DNA of 64,000 nucleotides from Subdoligranulum variabile (GCA_004554775.1 SFKI01000005.1:131665-195664); one strand, 5' to 3'; counted from the first letter of the stretch, positions 33,063-41,898 are shown. Made by a program: numbers and translations. The notes: generated by a model not told the origin, from the letters alone.

Positions 33063-33854
33063 TTAAAATTTGAGCGCGGTATTTTTTACATCGGTGATGA
33101 ACATATGCCCCGGCGCGTGGGTGATGCAGAACGTCGGTTTGGAGTGCATGACCACGGCTTGCGGCGTGACCCCGCAGGGCCAGAACACCGGCGTTTCGCC
33201 CGGGCGGATGGTGACGGCGTCGCCATAATCTGGGTGCGCCAGGTCGGTGATGCCGATGGCCTCGGGCGCGCCGATCTGCACCGGGGCACCGTGTACGCGC
33301 GGCATGCCCGCCGTGATGGCTACCGCCGCAGGCACCTGCGCGTACGGGATGGGCCGCATGCTGACGACCATGTTGCCGCTGAACACCCCCGCCGGTATAC
33401 AGGGAATGTTGGTGTTGTACATCGGCACGTTGACGCCCTCTTCGATCTGGCGGACAGGGATATCGGCTTCCAGCAGGGCGGACTCAAACGAAAAGCTGCA
33501 ACCGATCAGGAAACTGACCAGGTCGCTGCGTTCCTCAAAATAGTGCGTCACGTCGGTGGTTTCCCCGGTCAGCACGCCGTCTTTATAGATGCGGTAGCGC
33601 GGTATATCGCGGGCGATATCGCTGCCCGGCGCAAACTGGGAAAAGCTGCGCTCCCCGGCGTCGGCAACCTCCAGCAGCGGGCAGGCTTTGGGGTTGCGCT
33701 GGCAGAACAGCAGAAAATCCCACGCCAGTGCCTTGGGCAGCACGACCAGGTTGCCCTGGGCGTAGCCATCGCAATAGCCGGTGGTGGGGGCCGTCAGCTT
33801 GCCCGCGCGGATCAGTGCGCGGACCTCGGCAGGTGTGGCGTTAGAATAGGTCAT
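33063..33854 (-). CDS. DUF1445 putative hydro-lyase / D-glutamate-cyclase-like protein
   Basis: A 263-residue protein of the DUF1445 family. It begins with AEVRALIRAGKLTAPTTGYCDGYAQGNLVVLPK and contains CPLLEVADAG, DIPRYRIYKDG, FLIGCSFSFE, VPMYNTNIPC, MRPIPY and the C-terminal HAPGHMFITD. The N-terminal half of vertebrate D-glutamate cyclase (DGLUCY) belongs to this family. The DUF4392 half is encoded 1.9 kb upstream in the same direction, with pxpB and pxpC between. Cyclisation of D-glutamate to 5-oxoproline, feeding PxpABC, is the contextual prediction. Confidence 0.85.
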   Translation of the reverse strand: MTYSNATPAEVRALIRAGKLTAPTTGYCDGYAQGNLVVLPKALAWDFLLFCQRNPKACPLLEVADAGERSFSQFAPGSDIARDIPRYRIYKDGVLTGETTDVTHYFEERSDLVSFLIGCSFSFESALLEADIPVRQIEEGVNVPMYNTNIPCIPAGVFSGNMVVSMRPIPYAQVPAAVAITAGMPRVHGAPVQIGAPEAIGITDLAHPDYGDAVTIRPGETPVFWPCGVTPQAVVMHSKPTFCITHAPGHMFITDVKNTALKF

Positions 33855-33896
33855 GGGGATACACCTTCTTGTGATAAATCATTCCGTGTGAAGCAT

Positions 33897-34023
33897 GTAG
33901 GAGCGAACAGTGCTTGCCCGCAGCGTTTGGCGCAGATGCTATGCTGCACGGGAGCATATAGAATGCTCCCCTACACAGCAACCAAATAGGTTGGTATCGT
34001 AGCGGCGGATTCTATATCCGCAC
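33897..34023. repeat. Three intergenic palindrome modules inside the pxp run
   Basis: A GCGAACA-type unit (33897-33919), a GAGCAT/ATGCTC unit (about 33950-33976) and a GCGGAT/ATCCGC unit (34003-34021) fill the 199-base gap between pxpC and the DUF1445 gene. No promoter for the DUF1445 gene is obvious among them. Confidence 0.6.
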
Positions 34024-34053
34024 GTGGGGCAGTGCAGGCATTGCCCCCTGCAT

Positions 34054-35043
34054 TTATAATCGCGCGGCGACCTGCTGCAAGATTTGCGCCTGCTGGCGGG
34101 CGGCCTGCACGGCCTGGGCGGGAGTCACAAAGTCAAAAGCCACCGCCTGCCCCGGGCGCAACTGCGCCAGCGCAGGCAGATCGGCGGAAATGACGGTGGC
34201 GATCTTGGCATAGCCGCCGGTGGTCTGGTGGTCGGCCAGCATTACGATGGGCTGGCCGTCGGCAGAGATCTGCACTGACCCCGCCGCGATGCCATCGGAC
34301 AAAATGTCCGCGCCATTTTTCATCGCAATGGCAGGCCCCGCCAGCTTGCAGGCCATGCGGTCGCAGTTGGGGGTCAGCGTATAAACGCCGTGGGTAAAGG
34401 TGCGCAGGCCGTCGGCGGTAAAGGCGGCGTCCTGCGGGCCAGCCACGGCACGCAGCAGCGGCAGGATCTGCGTGTCCTGCACGCGCACAGGGTGCGGAAC
34501 GGTGCGGATGCGGGCATCGCGCAGCGGGCGGCCCAGCTGGCGGACGGCAATCGTCTGCCACAGCGCCGCTGTATCGCACGGGCCGGTGGGCAGGCTGTCG
34601 CCCTTTGCCAGCTTACGGCCCTCTACGCCGCCGATATGGCACTTTATATCGGTGGAACGGCTGCCCAGCACCGGCGGGGTGGCAATGCCGCCGCCCACGG
34701 CCAGATAGCTGCGCAGCCCGGCAGCTGCCATGCCCATTTGCAGTGTGCTGCCTGCTTTCGCCAGCAGCGGTGCGTAATACGGCACGGGGGTGCCATCCAG
34801 CGCAGCGGGGCTTTCCGCCCCGGTCAGCGCAAAAATGGTGTCCTGTTCAAACCGCAGGGCCGCGCCGCGCAGGGTACATTCCAGCACTGCCGCTCTCGGC
34901 GTGTTGCCGACAAGCGCATTGCCCAGGCGATACGCGTAACTGTCCGCCGCGCCGCAGGTACGGTAGCCCTGCGCGGCATAGCCAAGGCGGCCTGCATCCT
35001 GCACGGTGGTCAGTGGGCCGGGATCCAGCACGGTAATGCTCAT
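34054..35043 (-). CDS. pxpC: 5-oxoprolinase subunit C (biotin-dependent carboxyltransferase-like)
   Basis: A 329-residue protein of the allophanate hydrolase subunit 2/KipA family. VLDPGPLTTVQDAGRLGYAA at the N terminus, ALTGAESPAALDG, YLAVGGGIATPPVLGSRST, LTPNCDRMACKLAGP and ILSDGIAAGSVQI are the family's successive motifs. Together with PxpB it phosphorylates 5-oxoproline. Start overlaps the PxpB stop by four bases (ATGA), showing translational coupling. Confidence 0.92.
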   Translation of the reverse strand: MSITVLDPGPLTTVQDAGRLGYAAQGYRTCGAADSYAYRLGNALVGNTPRAAVLECTLRGAALRFEQDTIFALTGAESPAALDGTPVPYYAPLLAKAGSTLQMGMAAAGLRSYLAVGGGIATPPVLGSRSTDIKCHIGGVEGRKLAKGDSLPTGPCDTAALWQTIAVRQLGRPLRDARIRTVPHPVRVQDTQILPLLRAVAGPQDAAFTADGLRTFTHGVYTLTPNCDRMACKLAGPAIAMKNGADILSDGIAAGSVQISADGQPIVMLADHQTTGGYAKIATVISADLPALAQLRPGQAVAFDFVTPAQAVQAARQQAQILQQVAARL

Positions 35044-35735
35044 ACTGTCCCCTCCTTTTGCGCCAGGGCGTCAAATTCGGCCTGTGTGATGGGTGTAAAG
35101 CGGATGCGGTCGCCTGCGGCATAGGGCAGCGTGCCCGCAGCGGGGTCAAACAGTTTCAGCGGCGTGCGGCCGATGAGCTGCCAACCGCCCGGGCTGGCAA
35201 TGGGATAAATACCCGTCTGCTCGCCGCCGATGCCTACTGCCCCGGCCGGGATGGCTGTGCGCGGCGTAGGCAGGCGCGGGGTGAACAGACGTTCATCCAG
35301 CCCGCCCAGGTACGGGAAGCCGGGCAGAAAGCCCAGCATGTAGATGCGGTAATCCCGCCCGGCATGCAGGGCGATGACCTCCTGCTCAGTGAGACCTGCG
35401 TGCTTGGCAACAAAGGGCAGGTCGGGGCCAAACGCGCCGCCATAGCAGACAGGGATCGTGACGAGCCTACCGGTCTCCGCTGTATTGGCTGCGCCGGGGG
35501 ATGTGACCAGCTTTTGCAGGGCGGCGGCGACGGTATCATAGTCCATCACAAGCGGGTCGTAGGTGATCATCAGCGAAGCAAAGGCGGGCACCGTCTCGCC
35601 CACGCCGGGGATGGCCGCTGCCTGCACGCGGGCGTTCAGCGCCGCCACCGCTGTGCCGATCTCGGGCGCGATGCGCTGTTCAAAAACAGCCAGCAGGGCG
35701 CTGTCCCCTACCGGGTGTAGTGTAAACGGCAGCAT
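35040..35735 (-). CDS. pxpB: 5-oxoprolinase subunit B (KipI family)
   Basis: A 231-residue protein of the allophanate hydrolase subunit 1/KipI family. It has LHPVGDSALLAVFEQRI at the N terminus, SLMITYDPLVMDY, the VCYGGAFGPDL segment, YRIYMLGFLPGFPYLGGLD and GAVGIGGEQTGIYPIASPGGWQLIGRTP. These last motifs form the cyclophilin-like active surface. The gene lies 24 bases behind DUF4392 and is coupled to pxpC. Confidence 0.92.
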   Translation of the reverse strand: MLPFTLHPVGDSALLAVFEQRIAPEIGTAVAALNARVQAAAIPGVGETVPAFASLMITYDPLVMDYDTVAAALQKLVTSPGAANTAETGRLVTIPVCYGGAFGPDLPFVAKHAGLTEQEVIALHAGRDYRIYMLGFLPGFPYLGGLDERLFTPRLPTPRTAIPAGAVGIGGEQTGIYPIASPGGWQLIGRTPLKLFDPAAGTLPYAAGDRIRFTPITQAEFDALAQKEGTV

Positions 35736-35759
35736 GGCCGCCGCCCCCTTTCCGCAGAA

Positions 35760-36821
35760 TCAATCAAAAAAATGTTTTGCCAACACCGGACCAAACCAGT
35801 GGTCCGAATTGTGCGAGAATCGCACCGCGTACGCCGTACACTGGCGCATCAGGCTGACAATGCCCACGTTCATCCGCGTGCTGAAACCGTCGATGCCGGG
35901 CAGCAGCGAGCCGGTCATATCAATAAACCCGTTACGCGCGGCCACCCGCATGACCTCGGATTCCATTTCCTCGTGGTGCAAAATTTCCATATTTTTTTTG
36001 AGGTAGGCCAGCGCGGCCATCAGGCCGTAGCAGCCCCAATCGGAGCAGGTGGCCGTGATGATATTGTCCGCTTCGGTGGCGCTTAAAATGCCCCCGCCGC
36101 AGCCGCACTGGCACTCTCCTTTGTCGGTAAACGGCACATACTTTTTGATGTGGTCGGCGATGGTGCCCATGCCGATCTCGTTGCCCAGATCACCGATGGC
36201 GATGTTGGGCACGCCCTGCGCACGCAGCAGATTCCAAAGCGCTTCGCTCTTGGCCTGCATTTCGGTCACATCCTTGCCGACGGCGTTGTGGTAGACGCCC
36301 AGGGCGTTGGCGCCGCTGGCTTCGACCGAAACAACGGCGGCGGGCCTGCGGGCGGCCAGCTCGGCGGCCTGCACAGGGGCGGCGGCTTTGTCCTTGGTAA
36401 AGGCCACAACGCCCATGCTCAACGGCAGTTCCTGCACGGTGTCCAGATCTTCATAAATATGCAGACCGACGACGGCGGCACATTTCTCTATGGCCTGCAC
36501 GCTGTCATTGGGGCAGACGATGACTGGCTTGGCGTTGAACGCCATGACCAGCGCACGGGCCAGCAGCATGGCGCTGACCGTGCCGTCCATCTCCGGCACT
36601 TTGTGAGGCAGCAACACAAAGCCGACCAAAATGTATACAAGGTCGTTCTCTTTTACATGGTCGCACAGCACCTGGGCGGCGTGCATCGTGAGCGGCTCGC
36701 CGGTAAAAGCCCGGCTGCCCGCATACAGAATGCGGCAGACGCCATAGCCGCGCGGATCAAGATTCATCAAAGCATCGATGTTTTCACCTACATTGTGCTT
36801 TTCCAGTTCGTCCCGGGTCAT
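35760..36821 (-). CDS. DUF4392 protein, second half of a D-glutamate-cyclase-like pair
   Basis: A 353-residue protein of the DUF4392 family, equivalent to the C-terminal half of vertebrate DGLUCY. Visible conserved blocks are GYGVCRILYAGSRAFTGEPL, ETDGT-like EMDGTVSAMLLARAL, VVSVEASGANALGVYHN, GIGDLGNEIGMG-type AIGDLGNEIGMGTI, and ATCSDWGCYGL. A cysteine cluster CQCGCGG lies before the last block and may bind metal; I do not know it from other members. The ATG at 36821 follows GGGGG; a GTG three codons earlier is possible. It is seven to sixteen bases behind the transaminase gene. Confidence 0.8.
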   Translation of the reverse strand: MTRDELEKHNVGENIDALMNLDPRGYGVCRILYAGSRAFTGEPLTMHAAQVLCDHVKENDLVYILVGFVLLPHKVPEMDGTVSAMLLARALVMAFNAKPVIVCPNDSVQAIEKCAAVVGLHIYEDLDTVQELPLSMGVVAFTKDKAAAPVQAAELAARRPAAVVSVEASGANALGVYHNAVGKDVTEMQAKSEALWNLLRAQGVPNIAIGDLGNEIGMGTIADHIKKYVPFTDKGECQCGCGGGILSATEADNIITATCSDWGCYGLMAALAYLKKNMEILHHEEMESEVMRVAARNGFIDMTGSLLPGIDGFSTRMNVGIVSLMRQCTAYAVRFSHNSDHWFGPVLAKHFFD

Positions 36822-36837
36822 GGTGCGCACCCCCGTT

Positions 36838-37695
36838 TCAGTCTACGACCGTGGACTTGCCGGTGTAGGCAAAGTATTCACACAGCACTTCGTCCTGAAT
36901 GGCCTTGAGCGTGGCCGGATCCTTACCACCGACGGGCTGGCCGTCCAGCTCGCAGGCATGCAGGCAGAAGTTGGAAGAAGAGGTCACAATAATCTCATCC
37001 GCATTTTTCAGATCGTCGAGCGTGAAGCATTTTTCCATAACGGTGATGCCCAGGCGGTAGCACGCCTGGATCATGTGGGTCTTGGCGATGCCGCGCAGAA
37101 TGAACTCATCGTTGGGGTGGGAGTAGAACACGCCGTCCTTCAAAATCGAGACATTGGAATGTGCACACTCGGTGACGATATCGCCGCGGTGGAACACGGT
37201 CTCCTGCACGCCGATGCGCTTGGCGTGCTGTGCGGCCACGACACTGGGCAGCAGGTTCAGCGTTTTGATGTTGCAGTGATAAAAACGGGTGTCCTCGGCG
37301 CTGTCCAGCTTAATGGGCACATCGGGGTCGTTCAGGTGGTTCTGGCGGATGGATACCCACAGCTTGCCGGGCAGCTTTTCGGCGTAGACATGGTTGCGGG
37401 TCTCGACACCGCGCGTGACCTGCCAGTAGACGAAGTGGGTGGTGCCGTCCACCTTGGCAAGCAAATCGGTCAGCAGCTTGCCGAGTTCCTCTTTCGGCAT
37501 CGGAATGTTGATATCCAGGGCCTTGGCGCTGATATAAAAGCGGTCGAGGTGGTCCTGCATCAGATAGACCTTGCCGTTGGCACCCACCGTGGCATCGTAG
37601 ACGCCATCGCCAAAAAAGTGTACACGATCGTTAAACGGAACCATCAATTCTTCTGGCGTGCCGATTTTTCCATCGTAATATGCAAGTGCTTCCAT
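36838..37695 (-). CDS. dat: D-amino-acid transaminase
   Basis: A 285-residue fold-type IV PLP enzyme. YYDGKIG and PFNDRVHFFGDGVYD mark the N terminus, RGVETRNHVY the substrate loop, Lys144 in CNIKTLNLLP is the Schiff-base lysine and EIIVTSSSNFCLHA the phosphate-binding end. The arginine and histidine of RGVETRNH fit D-amino-acid transaminases (R98/H100 type), which interconvert D-alanine and D-glutamate. The gene starts the run dat-DUF4392-pxpB-pxpC-DUF1445-pxpA. Start ATG follows GAGGAGG. Confidence 0.88.
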   Translation of the reverse strand: MEALAYYDGKIGTPEELMVPFNDRVHFFGDGVYDATVGANGKVYLMQDHLDRFYISAKALDINIPMPKEELGKLLTDLLAKVDGTTHFVYWQVTRGVETRNHVYAEKLPGKLWVSIRQNHLNDPDVPIKLDSAEDTRFYHCNIKTLNLLPSVVAAQHAKRIGVQETVFHRGDIVTECAHSNVSILKDGVFYSHPNDEFILRGIAKTHMIQACYRLGITVMEKCFTLDDLKNADEIIVTSSSNFCLHACELDGQPVGGKDPATLKAIQDEVLCEYFAYTGKSTVVD

Positions 37696-37737
37696 AACAA
37701 TTCCTCCTCTATTCTACGATTGTGGTTTGGTAAGGCG

Positions 37738-37766
37738 CTGCGGACGGATATGGAATCCGCCCCTGC
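37738..37766. repeat. Intergenic palindrome, GCGGAT-core module
   Basis: GACGGAT/ATCCGCCCC with one mismatch, in the 93-base gap between the kinase-like gene and dat. Confidence 0.55.
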
Positions 37767-37788
37767 ATGCAGGATGCCTCCCCAATCT

Positions 37789-38439
37789 TTACAGCGGGCA
37801 TTTTGCCCCGAATTTCAGCTCAATGACCTTTTTGATAACTTCCACGCAGTTGTCCAGCCCGATGGCCGCGCTGTCCAGGCAAAGGTCGTAGTTTTCGACC
37901 CGCTTCCACTGGCGGCCGGTATGGTATTTGTAGTAACTTTCGCGGTAATGATCGAGTTTATCAATGTAACGGATGGCCTGGCTGCGGCCGATGCCCTGGC
38001 GCTTCATCTCACGCTCGATGCGGTCCTCGTAGGGGGCGTCGATGTAGACGGTCAGCACATTGGGCTTATCCTTCAGCACAAAATCGGCGGCGCGGCCTAC
38101 GCAGACGTAGCTTTCCTCGTCCAGCAGTTCCCGCAGGACCTTGGCCTGATAGTTGAACAGATTCTGGTCGCTGATGAAGTTGCCGCTTTCCGGCGGGATA
38201 AAGCCGCCATCGTATACATGCCGCGATACACGATACAGCAGCGTTTTTTTGGTGTTTTCATCGGCAGCGGCAAAAATCTTTTCGTTGATGCCGCTGTCCT
38301 CGGCTGCCAGGCGCAGCAGCTTGCGGTCATACAGGTCGATGTCAAAATCCTTTGCCAGCTTTTTGCCGATATAGCTGCCGCCGCCCGACCCGCAGGTGCG
38401 GGTAATGGCCACAGCGAAGTGCGGATAATTGGGATACAT
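37789..38439 (-). CDS. Cytidylate-kinase-like family protein
   Basis: A 216-residue P-loop protein of the cytidylate-kinase-like family. AITRTCGSGGGSYIGKKLA is the glycine-rich nucleotide loop, YDRKLLRLAAEDSG follows, then CVGRAADFVL, VYIDAPYEDRIEREM (lid arginines) and YIDKLDHYRESYYKYHTGRQW. Members are common in gut Firmicutes, are not essential CMP kinases and have no settled substrate. It begins 12 bases after livF and so reads as part of the same transcript, before dat. Confidence 0.8.
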   Translation of the reverse strand: MYPNYPHFAVAITRTCGSGGGSYIGKKLAKDFDIDLYDRKLLRLAAEDSGINEKIFAAADENTKKTLLYRVSRHVYDGGFIPPESGNFISDQNLFNYQAKVLRELLDEESYVCVGRAADFVLKDKPNVLTVYIDAPYEDRIEREMKRQGIGRSQAIRYIDKLDHYRESYYKYHTGRQWKRVENYDLCLDSAAIGLDNCVEVIKKVIELKFGAKCPL

Positions 38440-38451
38440 GGCGCACCCTCC

Positions 38452-39150
38452 TTACTGGCCCAAATAGGCCTTTTTCACACGGGGGTCATTCAGCAGCTGC
38501 TGGGCGTCACCCTCGATCGTGATGGTACCGGTCTCGAGAACGTAGGCGCGGTCAGAGATAGCCAGTGCCATTTTTGCGTTCTGCTCGACCAGCAGGATCG
38601 TGATGCCCTGCTTGTTGACCTCCTTAATGATCTCGAAAATTTCCTTGACCAGCAGCGGGGACAGACCCATCGACGGTTCATCCATCAAGATCATCTTGGG
38701 CTTGCCCATCAGTGCGCGGCCCACGGCCAGCATCTGCTGCTCACCGCCGGAAAGAGTGCCCGCCAGCTGGCGCTTGCGCTCTTTCAGGCGCGGGAAGCGC
38801 TCGTAGACATCGGCCATCGTTTTGGCCATGTCGGTGGGGTCAGCGAACGCGCCCATCTCAAGATTCTCTTCCACCGTCATCTGGGGGAAGATGTGCCGCC
38901 CTTCGGGCACATGGGCAAGCTTTAGGGTAATGATCTTGCTGGGCTCGGTCTTTCGCAGGTCGTGGCCGTCAAAGGTGATGGAACCGCTGGCGGCTTTTTC
39001 CAGCCCGGTAATGGTGCGCAGCGTGGTGGTTTTGCCCGCGCCGTTCGCCCCGATCAGAGAGACGATCTCGCCGTCCTTGACGGTCATCGACACGCCGTTC
39101 AGCGCGTGGACGGCGCCGTAATTGACATGCAGGTCTTTGATCTCAAGCAT
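38452..39150 (-). CDS. livF: Branched-chain-type amino-acid ABC transporter ATPase LivF
   Basis: A 232-residue ABC ATPase. Walker A GANGAGKTT, Q-loop region with the LivF-type HVPEGRHIFPQMTVEENL, signature LSGGEQQ, Walker B MILMDEPSMGL and switch LLVEQN are present. The start ATG overlaps the end of livG by eight bases; a longer upstream frame is not needed. It is the last Liv gene before the kinase-like and D-glutamate genes. Confidence 0.93.
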   Translation of the reverse strand: MLEIKDLHVNYGAVHALNGVSMTVKDGEIVSLIGANGAGKTTTLRTITGLEKAASGSITFDGHDLRKTEPSKIITLKLAHVPEGRHIFPQMTVEENLEMGAFADPTDMAKTMADVYERFPRLKERKRQLAGTLSGGEQQMLAVGRALMGKPKMILMDEPSMGLSPLLVKEIFEIIKEVNKQGITILLVEQNAKMALAISDRAYVLETGTITIEGDAQQLLNDPRVKKAYLGQ

Positions 39151-39934
39151 TGGCGGCCTCCTCCGGTTCGTCCTTGCCCAGATACGCTTCAATGACATGC
39201 GGGTCGTTGGCGATCTGCTCCGGTGTGCCGGAAGCGATCGTGGTGCCGAAATCCAGCACCTGAATGCGCTCGCAGATCTTCATGACCAGGCTCATATCAT
39301 GCTCGATGAGCAGAACGGACACTTTAAATTCGTTGCGGATGTAGTTGATGATCTCCAGCAGTTCTTCAGTCTCGGTGGGGTTCATGCCCGCCGCCGGTTC
39401 GTCGAGGAGCAGCAGCTTCATATCGGTCGCCAGTGCGCGGGCGATTTCGAGGCGGCGCTGCTCACCATAGGGCAGGTTGTCGGACTCTAGATCCTCCTTA
39501 CCGGAAAGGTGGACGACTTTCAGCAGTTCCTTCGCACGCTCGGTGATCTCGGCTTCCTGCTGCCAATACTTTTTGGTGCGGAAGATCGCATCACCCAGGC
39601 TGTAGGTGGTATGCTCCTGCATGGCGGTCTTGACGTTTTCGATGACCGTCATTTTTTTGAAAAGACGGATATTCTGGAACGTACGGGCGATGCCCGCATG
39701 GACGATCTGGTGTGTTTTTTTGCCGTTCATCCGCTCACCGCAAAGGTAGAACGAACCCTCGGTAGGCTTGTAAACGCCGGTGATGAGGTTGAACACGGTG
39801 GTTTTACCGGCACCGTTGGGACCGATAAGACCGACCAGCTCGGACTCGCCGATCTCCATGTTGAAATCATCTACGGCCTTTAAGCCGCCGAACTGGATAC
39901 CCAGATGCTGGGCTTTCAATACGGGTGCTGCCAT
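39143..39934 (-). CDS. livG: Branched-chain-type amino-acid ABC transporter ATPase LivG
   Basis: A 263-residue ABC ATPase with Walker A GPNGAGKTTVFN, the LivG-specific IARTFQNIRLFKKMTVIENV, a short signature LPYGEQRRLEIARAL, Walker B LLLLDEPAAGMNPTE and switch LLIEHDMSLV. The start follows GGAGCG. It is six bases behind livM and overlaps livF. Confidence 0.93.
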   Translation of the reverse strand: MAAPVLKAQHLGIQFGGLKAVDDFNMEIGESELVGLIGPNGAGKTTVFNLITGVYKPTEGSFYLCGERMNGKKTHQIVHAGIARTFQNIRLFKKMTVIENVKTAMQEHTTYSLGDAIFRTKKYWQQEAEITERAKELLKVVHLSGKEDLESDNLPYGEQRRLEIARALATDMKLLLLDEPAAGMNPTETEELLEIINYIRNEFKVSVLLIEHDMSLVMKICERIQVLDFGTTIASGTPEQIANDPHVIEAYLGKDEPEEAANA

Positions 39935-39940
39935 AGGGGG

Positions 39941-40936
39941 TCACGCTCCTTTCGTAGCTTTTGCCTTGGGGTGGGTCAGGCTGCCCAGCAGGCGGGTCAG
40001 GCTGAACTCCCACCGGCCGAAGATACCGCCCGGGCGGAACAGCATGACCAGCACCAGCACGACCGAGTAGGCCAGCATGCGGTAGGTGGAGAAATCACGC
40101 ATCAACTCCGGCAAACTGGACAGGAACGCCGCGCCGATGATAGAGCCGGTCAGCGAGCCGGTGCCGCCGATGATGACCTCGGAGAGCAACTCAGCCGAAT
40201 AGTTGAAGTTGAAGTTGGTGGGAATCATGGCAGTCATGTAATGCGCGTAAACGCCGCCGCCAATGCCCGCGAAAAACGCGGAGATTGCAAAGGTCAGCAC
40301 CTTGTAATAGGTAACGTTGATGCCGGAGGCCGAGGCTGCGATGTAATCCTCTCGGATGGCCTGCACGGTGCGGCCAAAGCGGCTGCGCACAAACAGGAAC
40401 ATGATGGTCACGCAGACGACCATGATCCAGAACGCACGGTCAAAGGTAGAAAGCTTGAGGATGCCGCTCATCGTTTTGCCGCCGCCTGTGATGGAAAAGT
40501 TGCAGAAGCAGACGCGGATGATCTCGGCAAAAGCCATTGTGACGATGGCGAGGTAGTCGCCCCGCAAGCGCAGCGCCGGAATACCGACAGCCACGCCCAT
40601 GATGCCGGCGGCCAAACCGCCCGCCAGGATGGCGACGAGGAGCAGCCCCAGGTCAGACAGTCCGCGCCCAGCCATCGCGCCGGAGACAATGGCGGAAACA
40701 TAGGCACCAACCGAGACAAAGCCCGCGTGGCCCATCGAAAATTCACCCATAAAGCCAACAACCAAGTTCAGCGATGTGACCATGATGATGGTGTAGCAGG
40801 CGGTGGTGCAGATGCCCTGGATGTAAGTGGTGCTTTTGCCAAACACATTAAAGGTAAAGGCCAGCGTGATCAACGCGTAGAGCAGCGCGGCGCCAACCAA
40901 GTTGAGCCCGTAAGAGGCCAGCCGTCGTTTCGTCAT
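39941..40936 (-). CDS. livM: Branched-chain-type amino-acid ABC transporter permease LivM
   Basis: A 331-residue permease with about eight to nine membrane segments. Family motifs are NLVVGFMGEFSMGHAGFVSVGAY and, in the ATPase-contact loop, GRTVQAIREDYIAASASGINV. The ATG at 40936 lies ten bases behind AGGGAG; a GTG three codons upstream abuts the ribosome site and is rejected. Confidence 0.92.
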   Translation of the reverse strand: MTKRRLASYGLNLVGAALLYALITLAFTFNVFGKSTTYIQGICTTACYTIIMVTSLNLVVGFMGEFSMGHAGFVSVGAYVSAIVSGAMAGRGLSDLGLLLVAILAGGLAAGIMGVAVGIPALRLRGDYLAIVTMAFAEIIRVCFCNFSITGGGKTMSGILKLSTFDRAFWIMVVCVTIMFLFVRSRFGRTVQAIREDYIAASASGINVTYYKVLTFAISAFFAGIGGGVYAHYMTAMIPTNFNFNYSAELLSEVIIGGTGSLTGSIIGAAFLSSLPELMRDFSTYRMLAYSVVLVLVMLFRPGGIFGRWEFSLTRLLGSLTHPKAKATKGA

Positions 40937-40951
40937 CTTGTTCACGCTCCC

Positions 40952-41842
40952 TTACACTTTTTCGCCGACATTCTTGCCCAAAATGCCGGAAGGTTTGACC
41001 AGCAGGATCACGATCAGCGTGCCGTAGGTGACAGCCTCGTACCAGCCGGGGGCAAACAGCTTAACAAAAATTTCAATCAGACCAATGAGGATGCCGCCCA
41101 GCATCGCACCGGGGATGATGCCGATGCCGCCCAACACGGCTGCAATAAAGGCTTTCATGCCCATCATGCTGCCCATATCGTTGGTAACGCGGGGATAGGT
41201 GGCGCAGTACATCAGCGCCGCCACCGCTGCCAGACCGGAGCCGATGGCAAACGTTGTGGTGATGATCTTGTTGACGTTGATGCCCACGAGGGTGGAAGCG
41301 TCCTTATCCTGCGGCACGGCGCGCATTGCTTTGCCGAGCTTGGTTTTCTTAACAAAAAGCTGCAAGGCGATCATGATACCCAGGCCGATGGCGATGGTAA
41401 GCAGCAGGTTCAGCGGCAAGGCCACGCTGCCAACCGTGATGGTGGGCAGGCTGAAGATGGCCTGCACGTTATGCGGCTTGGCACCAAACAGCACCATGGC
41501 GAGGTTTTCGAGGAAGATGCTCATTGCCAGCGCAGTGATCAGCGCGGACATGGAGCCAGCCTTGCGCACCGGGCGGTAGGCGAGGATCTCAACCAGCACG
41601 CCGACTACGGCACAGACCGCAATGGCGATGATGACCGCCAACCAGGCGGGCATACCCGCGTTGACCATAAGCGGGATGGTATAAAACAGTGTGTAGGCAC
41701 CGATCATGATAAAATCACCATGGGCGAAGTTGATCATGCGGATGATGCCGTAAACCATTGTGTAGCCCAGGGCAATCAGTGCGTAGATCGCGCCCTGGTT
41801 CAGACCGTTTATCAAACTTTGGAAAAACAGTGAGAAAGTCAT
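40952..41842 (-). CDS. livH: Branched-chain-type amino-acid ABC transporter permease LivH
   Basis: A 296-residue permease with about eight membrane segments. GLNQGAIYALIALGYTMVYGIIRMINFAHGDF is the hallmark start of LivH, and GKAMRAVPQDKDASTLVGINV is the ATPase-contact loop. Start ATG follows AGGGGA. It is the first membrane gene after the receptor, separated from it by a leaky stem-loop. Confidence 0.92.
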   Translation of the reverse strand: MTFSLFFQSLINGLNQGAIYALIALGYTMVYGIIRMINFAHGDFIMIGAYTLFYTIPLMVNAGMPAWLAVIIAIAVCAVVGVLVEILAYRPVRKAGSMSALITALAMSIFLENLAMVLFGAKPHNVQAIFSLPTITVGSVALPLNLLLTIAIGLGIMIALQLFVKKTKLGKAMRAVPQDKDASTLVGINVNKIITTTFAIGSGLAAVAALMYCATYPRVTNDMGSMMGMKAFIAAVLGGIGIIPGAMLGGILIGLIEIFVKLFAPGWYEAVTYGTLIVILLVKPSGILGKNVGEKV

Positions 41843-41861
41843 TGTGGTCCATTCCCCTTTT

Positions 41862-41898
41862 CTAAACACACAGGGGCGGGGGTGGTTTTCCCCCGCCG
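41862..41898 (-). terminator. Leaky terminator between livJ and livH
   Basis: On the minus strand GGCGGGGG pairs with CCCCCGCC across seven bases and is followed by the imperfect T tract CCTGTGTGTTT. It is placed like the stem after the sialic-acid receptor and probably biases expression toward the receptor. Confidence 0.6.

Noticed and set aside
39905..41833. A 642-codon plus-strand frame across livM and livH
   Set aside because: It spans two well-recognised permease genes and their junction, which a real antisense gene would not be expected to do.
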